A stretch of DNA of 26,211 nucleotides, taken from NCBI RefSeq assembly GCF_039822205.1, contig NZ_JBAGBW010000026.1:1-26211 (forward strand), written 5' to 3'. Position 1 is the first letter of the stretch; the number at the start of each line of letters is the position of its first letter. This DNA comes from Thermodesulfobium sp. 4217-1 (GTDB taxonomy: Bacteria > Thermodesulfobiota > Thermodesulfobiia > Thermodesulfobiales > Thermodesulfobiaceae). The position numbers and the translations under genes are program-made. Of this stretch, positions 1 through 8,028 are shown piece after piece. The notes under the pieces are model-generated. The model had not been told where the DNA came from. It made no database searches and saw nothing but the letters and a program-made list of their open reading frames with translations.

Positions 1-518
1 ATGGTTTCTCCTTTGTCGACAAGGGCGGCAAAACTGCCCTTTTTGGGTCCAAGTTCACCCATCTCTTTACCAAAGAGCCTTGACTTAGCACATCCAAAGG
101 TTGGTTTCTTTAGAATATAACCAATATGGCATGCAAGGCCAGCCCTTCTTGGATGGGCTATCCCCTGGCCGTCAACCATTATCACATCAAAATCTATCGT
201 AATATCTCTCAACGCAGCAAATAAGGGCTTGACTTCTCTAAAAGCAAGAAAACCTGAAATATATGGAAACCTTACGGCGCATCTTGAAATGCTTGTTTGA
301 AGAATGGCATTTTCTTTAAGATCAAAAACTACAGCGCTTGCTTTGGCAAAGTTGTTTTTATAGGAGACGTCTAAAGCAAGAATTTTTAGATCGTCTGAAA
401 CATCAAAGCTACAGAAATCTAATTTATTCCTTAAATCGTTTTGAAATTGCTTTGCCTCAGGAATCGACATAAGCTCAAGCTTGATCGCTTCCTGATAGAA
501 AAAATTATAATCTACCAT
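1..518 (-). CDS. nfi: Endonuclease V (deoxyinosine 3' endonuclease), C-terminus beyond window
   Basis: Repair endonuclease that cuts near deoxyinosine formed by adenine deamination. I translated it by hand because no stop lies in the window: 172 codons from ATG at 518, against a usual length of about 220, so roughly the last 50 residues are missing. Family landmarks are visible: the metal-ligand Asp50 in ALDVSY, the wedge motif PYISGF (85-90) followed by FREV with Glu95, and VDGQGIAHPRR with Asp116. These correspond to the D-E-D metal site known from the Thermotoga and E. coli enzymes; the last catalytic residue lies beyond the edge. The only in-frame codon between ATG 518 and an upstream stop is ATA, so the start is fixed. 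It lies 17 bases after mobB with no clear Shine-Dalgarno, suggesting translation coupled to mobB. Confidence 0.93.
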   Translation of the reverse strand, partial: MVDYNFFYQEAIKLELMSIPEAKQFQNDLRNKLDFCSFDVSDDLKILALDVSYKNNFAKASAVVFDLKENAILQTSISRCAVRFPYISGFLAFREVKPLFAALRDITIDFDVIMVDGQGIAHPRRAGLACHIGYILKKPTFGCAKSRLFGKEMGELGPKKGSFAALVDKGET

Positions 519-535
519 TATCTACTATGTAAATG

Positions 536-1174
536 TCAAAGCCTTATCTTAAGATCTATTGACTTTGGGCTTCCATCAATATCGTGCAAAGTACCTATCA
601 AGGCCAGGTTAACTTCCTTCATAATCTTCTCAACAAATGCCCCTAATTCAATCTCTTTGCCGTTCACCCAGAGGGCACATTCCACGTGTCTAAATTTGAT
701 AAACTTTTCTTCTATGAAATCAGCAATTGGATTCGGATCGTCAATTGGAAATTGAGGAATAGACTCAGAAATAAAGTCGTCTGTTACAAGCGCCACAATT
801 TCATCTGGCTTACACAGCGGCTCCATTCCTTTCCTCCTAACCTCAATCCTCTTCTTCCCCTCTCTCTTATATCCCTCAGTAAACAATATATCTACTCCCT
901 CAAAAAATTTTGCAACCTCTTCAAGGGAGAGCTCTTTTGTAACTTTTTGTATAATAGCCATCTTTTCAGAATGAGAAATCCCGACTGACCAGGCCCCTGC
1001 CTTTGCCATCTTCCAAGTATCCTTGCCCTCTTTGTCCATCTCAAAACCATGAACATCGTGTTTTAGAACTCCTACCTTATAGCCTCTTTTTGATAGTTCA
1101 GCAACTAATTTTTCAAGAAAGGTTGTTTTACCAGAATCGCTCTTCCCTACAAAGCTAAGAATTTCAAACAGCAT
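536..1174 (-). CDS. mobB: MobB, molybdopterin-guanine dinucleotide biosynthesis adaptor
   Basis: GTP-binding P-loop protein that assists MobA in attaching GMP to molybdopterin, giving the bis-MGD cofactor of molybdenum and tungsten oxidoreductases. It has 212 residues. The Walker A motif GKSDSGKTT is at 10-18, followed by KHDVHGFEMDKEGKDT (38-53), matching the family pattern of His...Asp-Lys-x-Gly-Lys-Asp-Thr, and an AGA motif near 59-61. The later segment FTEGYKREGKKRIEV matches the family's EG-[FY]-K motif. The C-terminal 50 or so residues (CALWVNGKEIEL...) form a small extra domain seen in longer MobB proteins. Start ATG 1174 has AGGAGG five bases upstream. It sits 17 bases after a membrane-protein gene and 17 bases before nfi. 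No molybdoenzyme gene is visible in this window. Confidence 0.92.
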   Translation of the reverse strand: MLFEILSFVGKSDSGKTTFLEKLVAELSKRGYKVGVLKHDVHGFEMDKEGKDTWKMAKAGAWSVGISHSEKMAIIQKVTKELSLEEVAKFFEGVDILFTEGYKREGKKRIEVRRKGMEPLCKPDEIVALVTDDFISESIPQFPIDDPNPIADFIEEKFIKFRHVECALWVNGKEIELGAFVEKIMKEVNLALIGTLHDIDGSPKSIDLKIRL

Positions 1175-1191
1175 TTTGCCTCCTTGTTAAT

Positions 1192-2199
1192 TTAAATTAT
1201 GTCGAATACCAATCTTGATGAAAGAGAAATAGCTTCAGAAAAAAGCTCAAATTGCGAACTCTTTTCAAGCCTTGAATCAAAAAATACAAAAAACTTTGCC
1301 TCATCTCTAAGCAAAAAGAACATCACGCCAATCTGATCGCCAGCCAAAATCATATTTTCAAGTTTCCCAAAATCAAGTCTTAGAAGGGAGTCTTTAATCA
1401 TCTTTGACAAAGAATCTAATATCAATGCCTTTACCTGACTGTTTTCAAAAAAATTTCTTTCAGATAGAATATATCCGTCTTTATCTACAAGAATATATCC
1501 GCAAGAGCCAACCAAATTATCCGCATAATGGGAAAAACCCGCAATATTCAATGGCAGCTGAATGTCTGTTAAGTCTTCCTTTTGCGACTGCCCAACTTTT
1601 TCGGACTCTAAAATATCTAAAGAGTTTGGTAATCTATCCTGCTGACCTGCTCTCCCAACCTTAGAGCCATCTCCCAAATCTGTATCAACAAATCCCTCCT
1701 TTTCAGAAGTAATATCTTTTTTTTGGAGGGGGGGACTGTAGATAAGTAATATTGATAAGGGCAGCAAAAGGGAGGATATTATCATAAATGGTCCAAATTC
1801 AATCTCTAAACCTTTAAACGGAAATGTACCGAATACATAAGAGAAATAAAATAGGAACATATCCAAAAACAATGCCAATACCGTTAACAATAGCAACTTA
1901 TATGTTGGAACCTCTTTAAGGGTGAAGGAAAAAAATATTGAGTAAAGAATATAAAAAATTGGCATCCACACAAATATGGATATTTTAAAAAGAAAATTCC
2001 CATAAAATGAATCAAAAAAGACCGAAATCATCACAAAGAAGAACAGTAAGGATACCTCAAAAACGCTAAACCATGAATGGCTAGCTTTAAAAAGCAACAA
2101 AAGTCTTTTTACAACCATATTAGCTCTTGTTGGTTTTTGTTCAAAATTCACACTATTAAAATTAATATCTTGATTATCTGACTGCAGTCCTTCAACCAA
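1192..2199 (-). CDS. Four-helix membrane protein with roadblock/LC7-like C-terminal domain
   Basis: I do not recognise a characterised family for the full length. There are 335 residues: a polar N-terminus (1-40), four hydrophobic segments (about 44-62, 68-92, 101-124, 135-154), a charged low-complexity linker (158-212) and a globular C-terminal domain (about 215-335). That domain reads GYILVDKDGYILSE, then an amphipathic helix, then LENMILAGDQIGVMFFLLRDEAKF, the strand-helix-strand rhythm of roadblock/LC7 (MglB-like) proteins. Roadblock assignment is inference; the domain often partners small GTPases, but none is visible here. Start is TTG 2199, supported by GGAGG seven bases upstream; the next Met is residue 28. 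Adjacent C7 and A8 tracts interrupt the gene just after the last helix (see the separate entry). It lies between aroE (38-base gap) and mobB (17-base gap). Confidence 0.6.
   Translation of the reverse strand: MVEGLQSDNQDINFNSVNFEQKPTRANMVVKRLLLLFKASHSWFSVFEVSLLFFFVMISVFFDSFYGNFLFKISIFVWMPIFYILYSIFFSFTLKEVPTYKLLLLTVLALFLDMFLFYFSYVFGTFPFKGLEIEFGPFMIISSLLLPLSILLIYSPPLQKKDITSEKEGFVDTDLGDGSKVGRAGQQDRLPNSLDILESEKVGQSQKEDLTDIQLPLNIAGFSHYADNLVGSCGYILVDKDGYILSERNFFENSQVKALILDSLSKMIKDSLLRLDFGKLENMILAGDQIGVMFFLLRDEAKFFVFFDSRLEKSSQFELFSEAISLSSRLVFDII
1717..1734 (-). repeat. Adjacent A8 and C7 homopolymer tracts inside a coding sequence
   Basis: On the coding strand a run of seven C is followed, two codons later, by a run of eight A (codons CCC CCC CTC CAA AAA AAA). 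C runs of this length are conspicuous in AT-rich DNA. The tracts encode residues 156-161 of the four-helix membrane protein, exactly at the junction between the membrane part and the soluble part. Slippage at either tract would shift the frame and separate the two halves. Confidence 0.8.
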
Positions 2200-2237
2200 T
2201 GTCTTACCTCCAAAACAACATATTCAAAATTTTTATT

Positions 2238-3044
2238 TCAACAATGTCCGGTCGCTTTCAACAACTCATTTCTCATCTCTTCTATCGGGGGGTCATTGTT
2301 AAAGATTAGTTCAAACGCTTTAACGCCTTGATATAAGAGCATATCAATACCAGATATTGCCACGCCACCCTTTTTCTTTGCCTCTATCAAAAAGGGGGTA
2401 TGAACAGGTGCATAAACCATATCGAAAAAGGCTTTGCCTACAAAGTCTTGTTCTTTTGGGAATGGAGGCATACCGATAGATCCTTTCCCTAAAGGCGTTG
2501 CGTTAACTAAAACGTCAAAATATGGCAAATCTTCTGTCCAAGACACAGCCTCAATATCGTATAATCTTGACAATTCTGCCATTTTTTCAGGGTTTCTTCC
2601 CATAACCCAAACTTTTGCCCCCTGCTTTAGGATAGAATATATGGCAGCCTTTGAGGCCCCTCCAGTGCCAAATATACCAACAATCTTATTTTTCAGGTCA
2701 ACATTAGCGTTTTCAAAAGACCTTTCTATCCCATAAATATCGGTATTATATCCATACCAATTATCATTAACCAGGATTAGCGTGTTTACTGCCCGAGCAC
2801 CCGCCGCATCCGGGTCAATATTATCAATTAGTTCCATAATTGCTTCTTTATATGGTATCGTTACGTTAAATCCTAAAGCTCCAACGTCAATCATTATTCT
2901 CAAAAAATCAGACAAATTTTCTCTTTCAAGGTCAAACAATAGATATACAGCATCAATTCCTAACTTATCTAAAGCCTTATTGTGCATTGCTGGGGACAAA
3001 GAATAGGAAATACCCCTGCCTATTAGGCCGCTAATTCTTTTCAT
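2238..3044 (-). CDS. aroE: Shikimate dehydrogenase (NADP+)
   Basis: Reduces 3-dehydroshikimate to shikimate, the fourth step of the shikimate pathway. It has 268 residues, the usual length. The substrate-binding Ser15 and Ser17 lie in SYSLSPAMHN, the catalytic Lys66 in NVTIPYKE and Asp102 in YNTDIYG, positions that coincide closely with characterised AroE proteins. GTGGAS (about 126-131) is the dinucleotide loop and GRNPEKM occupies the place of the NRT motif that reads the NADP phosphate; the C-terminal GIDMLLYQG carries the conserved Gln. The first 14 bases overlap the end of aroB, so translation is probably coupled. It is the last aro gene of the aroC-K-B-E run; aroA, aroQ/aroD and a DAHP synthase are not in the window. 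Confidence 0.95.
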   Translation of the reverse strand: MKRISGLIGRGISYSLSPAMHNKALDKLGIDAVYLLFDLERENLSDFLRIMIDVGALGFNVTIPYKEAIMELIDNIDPDAAGARAVNTLILVNDNWYGYNTDIYGIERSFENANVDLKNKIVGIFGTGGASKAAIYSILKQGAKVWVMGRNPEKMAELSRLYDIEAVSWTEDLPYFDVLVNATPLGKGSIGMPPFPKEQDFVGKAFFDMVYAPVHTPFLIEAKKKGGVAISGIDMLLYQGVKAFELIFNNDPPIEEMRNELLKATGHC

Positions 3045-4083
3045 ATTCTATCCATTTAACAAGACAATCCTTTACAATTTCAAAATCTGTCTGAAATATA
3101 AAAACGTCAGAAAAGTCTTTCGGAAGAACAAATCTTAATTTTGAAGAAATATTTTTCTTATCTTTCAATATATATTGTCTAATTGATTCAATCTCAATAT
3201 CATGTGGATATAAAGTGGGCAAATTATATTTTTCAAACAACGATTTAACTTCTTTATAGAATTCTACACTGGCATGGCCAAGAGTATAGGAGAAAAATGC
3301 AGCAAAACAACTTCCAATAGAAACCGCCTCTCCATGGGTAAATCTTGAAAATGCTGTTCTTGCCTCTATGGCATGGCCAAGGGTATGACCAAGATTTAAT
3401 AGGGCTCTTGTTCCTGTAATTTCCTTTTCATCCTCTTTTACATATCTGGACTTTATATCAATTGAGAGTTCAACTAACTTGCCAATGTCTGGTTTTTCTT
3501 TTTTAACCTCTTCAAGTATGGATGAGCCCTCAAGTATCGCATACTTAACAACCTCTGCCATTCCCGAAGCAACTTCTCGTTCTGGCAAAGATTTAATAAA
3601 ACTGAGATCTATAAATATATTTTTCGGGTGATAAAAGCTGCCCAAGAGATTCTTTCCAAAATCCAGATCAATGCCGTTTTTCCCGCCAATTGAGCTGTCA
3701 ACCATAGATAGAAGAGTGGTTGGCACCAGCGAAAAAGATATGCCCCTCATATATACCGAGCATAAAAAGCCACAAAGGTCGCCGAGCACACCTCCTCCGA
3801 TTACAATAACATGAGAGCCTCTATCAAGAGACTTCTCAAAAAAGATCCTTGAAAGGTCTATAAATGAAGACAAAGATTTAGTTCCCTCTCCCTCTGACAG
3901 AGTAACTACATCAATATTTTGTTTATTGAAAATGTCTTTTATGTTGTAGAGATCCAATAAAATAGGGTGCGTTACAACTACAATCTTTGAGTATTGGTTC
4001 TCCCTGATAGTGTCAGAAAACGTTTCAAGGGAATTAAAATACACACTTACATTGGAAGAATCAAAGCTTAAAGTCTTCACCAT
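3031..4083 (-). CDS. aroB: 3-dehydroquinate synthase
   Basis: Converts DAHP to 3-dehydroquinate using NAD+ and a divalent metal, the second step of the shikimate pathway. GEGTKSL, GGGVLGD and PTTLLSMVDSSIGGKNG mark the nucleotide and phosphate sites. The metal ligands correspond to Glu177 (GMAEVVKYA), His233 (LNLGHTLGHAIE) and His250 (THGEAVSIG). I start at ATG 4083 (350 residues): AGAGG at 4090-4094 is six bases upstream of it but abuts the alternative in-frame ATG at 4089, which would add only Met-Val. The 3' end overlaps aroE by 14 bases, and the 5' end is 50 bases from aroK. Family assignment is secure; only the start is a choice. Confidence 0.95.
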   Translation of the reverse strand: MVKTLSFDSSNVSVYFNSLETFSDTIRENQYSKIVVVTHPILLDLYNIKDIFNKQNIDVVTLSEGEGTKSLSSFIDLSRIFFEKSLDRGSHVIVIGGGVLGDLCGFLCSVYMRGISFSLVPTTLLSMVDSSIGGKNGIDLDFGKNLLGSFYHPKNIFIDLSFIKSLPEREVASGMAEVVKYAILEGSSILEEVKKEKPDIGKLVELSIDIKSRYVKEDEKEITGTRALLNLGHTLGHAIEARTAFSRFTHGEAVSIGSCFAAFFSYTLGHASVEFYKEVKSLFEKYNLPTLYPHDIEIESIRQYILKDKKNISSKLRFVLPKDFSDVFIFQTDFEIVKDCLVKWIEYEKN

Positions 4084-4133
4084 AACCATCCTCTATTTTC
4101 TAATAATTTGAAATGTAATCAAGTGAAATATTT

Positions 4134-4658
4134 CTAAGTGACAATGTTATAAATGTGTTCAATTATTTCATCTACAAGTTCAAATATTTCCTTAAAAGAT
4201 GTGTCCAAAATAAAATCAGAGATACAATAATATCTCATCCTTCTCTCAAGCAAATTTTTTATCTGATTGAGTATAAGCTCTTCGCTGCCCAAATTTAAAA
4301 GCGGTCTATTTTTAGTAGAGTATACCCTTGAATAAATTACTTCTGGCTGAGCCATAAAGGTAATAATAAATGCATTCTTGCTAAGAATATCTCTATTAAA
4401 AGGGTCGACTACAGTACCTCCCCCAACAGAAATTACGTAATTGGATAATTCAGAAACCTTGCACACGACCAGGCTTTCAAATCTCCTAAAAACATCCTCT
4501 CCAAACTCAGAAAAAATTTTAGATATTTTCATTCCAGATAATTTCTCTATTTGATCGTCTGTGTCCACGAAACCCCATCTAAGCCTCTCGGCAAGAGCCA
4601 TGCCAACAGTCGATTTTCCTGTTCCCATGAAGCCAGACAAAACTATATTTTTCTTCAA
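4134..4658 (-). CDS. aroK: Shikimate kinase
   Basis: Phosphorylates shikimate at the 3-hydroxyl with ATP. It has 174 residues, normal for the family. Walker A GFMGTGKST is at 9-17, the shikimate-binding Asp34 lies in VDTDDQIE, Arg58 in FRRFE, the GGG motif is at 79-81, and the lid arginine is Arg118 in KNRPLL. A second conserved Arg lies near 140-143 (ERRMRYY). The start is TTG 4658, which overlaps the aroC stop by four bases (TTGA), with AAGAGG eight bases upstream. This overlap implies translational coupling to aroC, and no ATG lies nearby upstream. Cytoplasmic. Confidence 0.94.
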   Translation of the reverse strand: MKKNIVLSGFMGTGKSTVGMALAERLRWGFVDTDDQIEKLSGMKISKIFSEFGEDVFRRFESLVVCKVSELSNYVISVGGGTVVDPFNRDILSKNAFIITFMAQPEVIYSRVYSTKNRPLLNLGSEELILNQIKNLLERRMRYYCISDFILDTSFKEIFELVDEIIEHIYNIVT

Positions 4659-5866
4659 GTTAAGAGCCTCTTAAGGAGATATTCTTTGTATCTTGCAAAA
4701 TTATCCAGAGTTTCGCTCATATTATCAGAGCCAAATTTTTTAAGATAGCAATCAGCAAGAGCTATAGAGAGCTGCATCGAAACAATTACTGAATAAGCAG
4801 CAATAGCCAGAACATCAGAACGCTGATATGATGCCTCTTCAATCTTCATTGATCTTATATCCAGTCCATTAAGCGGTTTTGCTGTAGAAGGTATCGGCTT
4901 CATAAATGATTTTATTATTATTGGCTCTCCATTGGACATCCCGCCTTCAATGCCGCCAGCAAAATTTGATTTTCTGAAAATACCTTTTGGCAAATACTGA
5001 TTCAGGCCAGCATAAAGATTATTCGAAGATGGACTTTGCTCTTTAGTAAACTCATCATGAAAACTGGATCCTAGCATCCTTGAAGATTCAGTGCCCAGTC
5101 CTATCTCTATGGCCTTTGTAGCAGGAATAGAGGATATATGAAAAGAAATAATAGCAGACAATCTCTCATTGTATGAGGTATAGCTACCTATGCCAGGCAC
5201 CACGTTCAACGCAAAAGCCAATACCCTTCCACCCAGGGTGTCGCCTTTGAGCTTTACGTCATCGACAAAAGATTTTACCCTGTCATCTTCTTCAGGATAT
5301 GGGGTAAAAAAGATAGATTCCCTAGATTTCTTATAGCCATCTAAGAGATTGTCTGGAAGAGAGAAAGAGTGTTCTCCAATACCAATTACGAATGAACCAA
5401 CCTTAACCCCAAAGTTTTCAAGCAATATCTCTGCCAAAGCGCCCGCTGCAACTCTTGAAGCCGTTTCTCTCGCAGAAGCCCTCTCCAAAACGTTTCTCAT
5501 ATCGTCAAAATTATATTTTAGAGCCCCAACAAGATCGGCATGACCAGGCCTTGCACTCAATACTTCCTTGCCTTGACCTGAAATTGGATCCATAAAATCA
5601 GACCAATTTTCATAGTCTTTGTTCTTAATCCAAAAGACCAAAGGAGATCCAAGAGTCTTGGAACCTCTTAGACCAGACAAAACCTCTACACAATCGCTTT
5701 CTATAGCCATACGACCGCCTCTGCCATATCCTGCCATACGCTCTTTTAGCCTTTTGTTTACCTTGTCCAGGTCTACAGTCAGCCCTGCTGGTATGCCCTT
5801 TATAAAAACTGTCAGGCCTTTTCCGTGAGATTCCCCTGCGCTTTCAAACTGAAAACTCAAACCCAA
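4655..5866 (-). CDS. aroC: Chorismate synthase
   Basis: FMN-dependent elimination of phosphate from EPSP to give chorismate, the last common step to aromatic amino acids and folate. It has 403 residues. Seen: AGESHGKGL with His14, RMAGYGRGGRM (FMN/phosphate loop), RPGHADLVGALKY with His109, and the signature RASARETASRVAAGA. These match the conserved flavin and substrate sites of the family. The first codon is TTG 5866 with AAGGAG four bases upstream; a second in-frame TTG at 5860 would give the N-terminus SFQFESAGESHG, closer to typical AroC, but leaves a ten-base spacer. The gene begins 23 bases inside the GT9 glycosyltransferase gene and overlaps aroK by four bases. Confidence 0.95.
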   Translation of the reverse strand: MGLSFQFESAGESHGKGLTVFIKGIPAGLTVDLDKVNKRLKERMAGYGRGGRMAIESDCVEVLSGLRGSKTLGSPLVFWIKNKDYENWSDFMDPISGQGKEVLSARPGHADLVGALKYNFDDMRNVLERASARETASRVAAGALAEILLENFGVKVGSFVIGIGEHSFSLPDNLLDGYKKSRESIFFTPYPEEDDRVKSFVDDVKLKGDTLGGRVLAFALNVVPGIGSYTSYNERLSAIISFHISSIPATKAIEIGLGTESSRMLGSSFHDEFTKEQSPSSNNLYAGLNQYLPKGIFRKSNFAGGIEGGMSNGEPIIIKSFMKPIPSTAKPLNGLDIRSMKIEEASYQRSDVLAIAAYSVIVSMQLSIALADCYLKKFGSDNMSETLDNFARYKEYLLKRLLT

Positions 5867-6866
5867 TTTTCTCCTTGTTTTTTATTATTACATTATACAC
5901 ATTTTGTGGGAGTATTTCATCTAAACACCTATATCCCTCAGGGCACCTTTTCTTCATACACGGGCTGCAGTCCCTTGGACTTTGAATTGCAAAATATGGA
6001 CCTTGAGGCAGCGACCAATTCGGCCTTGTCGGACCATAAAGTACTACTGCTGGAGTAGCGACACTAAATGCCATATGTAAAGGAGATGAATCGTTCGTCA
6101 CAAGAAGCATTGCTTTTTCTATCAAGAGAATTGAAGAAAAATACGGCAGTTTTCCTATAAGGTTGTATACTCTTTCACCCTCAAATCCATATTCTTCCTC
6201 GCCTTTTGCACCAATTAGCGCAATAGAAACCTTGTTTTTAGAAGTTATAATTCTTGCTAATTCCTTAAAGTTTTCAATATCCCATCTCTTTAAGCTCTGA
6301 CTGGCCGACGTAGCAAACACCACAAGAGGCTCATCCTTATAGCCAAGAGAATATAAATTTTCGTTCAAAGATTTCCTATCAAAGTCATTGAACAACAAAT
6401 ATGGTTTTTCTGGAATCTTATCAATTCCAATAGACTTCAAAATTCTTGCAAAATGAAAGTATGCGTGATCGTCCCCTCTTTGTTTGAGAGAGGGCATAGA
6501 CTTTGTTTTAACTTTATATTTAAGCATTGTTAAAAGAATTGCCGATCTTCTATTGTCCTGAATGTCTACAACTATGTCAAAGGTTTTTTCTCTAAGTTTA
6601 TTAGCAAGATTAAACACTGAAATATAACCTTTAAGCCCAGATCTGTCAATGCCAATAATTCTATTGGCAAGCGTTCTCCCCTCAAATACAGGTGCGAACT
6701 CATTGCCCATTATCCATGTTATATCTGAGTTTGGATATATGCTTTTCAAGAGAGCTATCACTCCTGAAGCCAATATTATGTCACCAAAAGAGCTAAATCT
6801 TATAAACAGAATTTTAGGACTCGACTCATCAAACTTTTTTTCGAATTTATTCAAATTATTTTTCAT
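5844..6866 (-). CDS. Glycosyltransferase family 9 (ADP-heptose:LPS heptosyltransferase-like)
   Basis: Transfers a heptose-like sugar from a nucleotide donor to a surface glycolipid at the inner face of the membrane. The N-terminal KILFIRFSSFGDIILASGVI is the GT9 acceptor-domain start. Donor-domain marks are TNDSSPLHMA, equivalent to the usual TNDTGPMHLA, and VLYGPTRPNWSLP. The C-terminus has the Cys cluster C-x2-C-x4-C-x5-C seen in many members. ATG 6866 (340 residues) is preferred: the TTG at 6872 adds two codons and has no better ribosome site. It overlaps the end of the GT4 gene by 11 bases and the start of aroC by 23 bases. True sugar and acceptor are unknown, so no waa symbol is given. 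It implies a diderm envelope. Confidence 0.88.
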   Translation of the reverse strand: MKNNLNKFEKKFDESSPKILFIRFSSFGDIILASGVIALLKSIYPNSDITWIMGNEFAPVFEGRTLANRIIGIDRSGLKGYISVFNLANKLREKTFDIVVDIQDNRRSAILLTMLKYKVKTKSMPSLKQRGDDHAYFHFARILKSIGIDKIPEKPYLLFNDFDRKSLNENLYSLGYKDEPLVVFATSASQSLKRWDIENFKELARIITSKNKVSIALIGAKGEEEYGFEGERVYNLIGKLPYFSSILLIEKAMLLVTNDSSPLHMAFSVATPAVVLYGPTRPNWSLPQGPYFAIQSPRDCSPCMKKRCPEGYRCLDEILPQNVYNVIIKNKEKIGFEFSV

Positions 6867-7881
6867 CTTCAATAACTTCTAAATAGATTTCCTCAACTCT
6901 TTTTGCTACGCTCTCCCAGCTAAACGCTTTGCTCCTTTCAAGAGCCCTTTTCGAAAGACTTTGCCTGCCCTCGCCATCATCTATAAGCCTCAAAAGAGAT
7001 TTCACCCATAAACTTAGATCAGATTTTGGGAGAACAATAATTGAATTTTTGCCCATTTCAGAGACACAACCAACATCTGAGGCTACGCAGGCAAGGCCTG
7101 AGCTCATTGCTTCAAGAAGAACCAGTGGATAAACCTCTTTTATAGAAGGCAGGCAAAAAATATCGAAGGTTGGATATATGTCCTCTATATCGTCTCTTTT
7201 CCCCATAAAAATAACCCTTGATGAGATGTTTAGATTTCTTGCATCTTCTTCTAATACCTCTCTTAGCTCTCCATCCCCTACTATTACCAGTCGAGTTTGT
7301 ATCGGAAGGTAGCTAAATACCTTAAGAAAGAAAGAAAAACCTTTAGCGCTGACCAGTCTGCCCACAAGACCTATTACAATTTCATTATTTGCTTTCTCTA
7401 TATGCTTTGGTTTAAATTTTTCTGTATCAACGCCATTGCCAACTATTCTTATTTTTCTTATATCAACGCCTAATTCCTTCGTTACATAAACCTGATGAGT
7501 TGAGCAGAGCGCTATAACCACATTAGCAAAAGAAATAAGTTTTGAAAGTCTGTGAGGACTATAATTACCATGAGCTGTATAGACCACAGGTATTTTAAGA
7601 GCCTTGACCCATGGCAGAACAGCTAAGAATGGCATCCTTGAATGCACGTGAACAACGTCAGGGGAAAAATCTTTAAGAAGCCTTAGCAATCCAAATGAAG
7701 AGAGAAAGAGAGATACAGGATCTTTGCTGTGAAGAGGCAAACTCAATTGATCTCGTTCATCTGGTGTATGCCAAACAATTTTTACCTGATGACCGAATTT
7801 TATAAGCTCCCTTGAAAGCGAGATTATATGGCTGGAAACTCCCCCTGCATCTTTTTCGTGAGCAACAAGCAGTATCTTCAT
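6856..7881 (-). CDS. Glycosyltransferase family 4 (GT-B fold)
   Basis: Retaining transferase of the GT4 type, likely adding a hexose to lipopolysaccharide or another surface glycan. The N-terminal MKILLVAHEKDAGGVSSHI contains the Gly-Gly loop. HVHSRMPFLA and YTAHG follow, then the donor-domain start GLVGRLVSAKGFSFFLKVF, VGDGELREVLE, and the E-x7-E motif EVYPLVLLEAMSSG. I choose ATG 7881 (341 residues) because it begins the conserved strand; a TTG at 7902 would prepend seven residues without a Shine-Dalgarno. A small ORF ends one base before this ATG and may couple translation. The 3' end overlaps the GT9 gene. Substrate cannot be told from sequence. Confidence 0.88.
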   Translation of the reverse strand: MKILLVAHEKDAGGVSSHIISLSRELIKFGHQVKIVWHTPDERDQLSLPLHSKDPVSLFLSSFGLLRLLKDFSPDVVHVHSRMPFLAVLPWVKALKIPVVYTAHGNYSPHRLSKLISFANVVIALCSTHQVYVTKELGVDIRKIRIVGNGVDTEKFKPKHIEKANNEIVIGLVGRLVSAKGFSFFLKVFSYLPIQTRLVIVGDGELREVLEEDARNLNISSRVIFMGKRDDIEDIYPTFDIFCLPSIKEVYPLVLLEAMSSGLACVASDVGCVSEMGKNSIIVLPKSDLSLWVKSLLRLIDDGEGRQSLSKRALERSKAFSWESVAKRVEEIYLEVIEDEK

Positions 7882-7882
7882 G

Positions 7883-7948
7883 CTACAAATTAAAAACGCC
7901 AAACATTTTTTTATCAGTAAGCGATATAAAATGATTGTAGCAAGTCAT
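7883..7948 (-). CDS. Possible 21-codon leader ORF upstream of the GT4 gene
   Basis: ATG at 7948 has a good ribosome site (TTGAGGAG at 7954-7961, five bases upstream) and opens 21 codons, beginning MTCYNHF and ending FGVFNL. The TAG stop (7885-7883) is separated by a single base from the GT4 ATG at 7881, which has no Shine-Dalgarno of its own. This geometry is typical of translational coupling by a short upstream ORF. There is no recognisable domain, and the peptide's own function, if any, is unknown. The frame differs from that of the GT4 gene, so it is not an N-terminal extension of it. Confidence 0.45.
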   Translation of the reverse strand: MTCYNHFISLTDKKMFGVFNL

Positions 7949-8028
7949 ATTTTCTCCTCAAGTAAAATTTCTTAAAATTAACAATATTGTATACTATATT
8001 TTTCAAAAGGATAAAACTTAATCATTAA

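Noticed and set aside
686-988. Open frames on the plus strand opposite mobB
   Set aside because: They lie wholly antisense to a well-conserved gene, have no ribosome site and no family resemblance.
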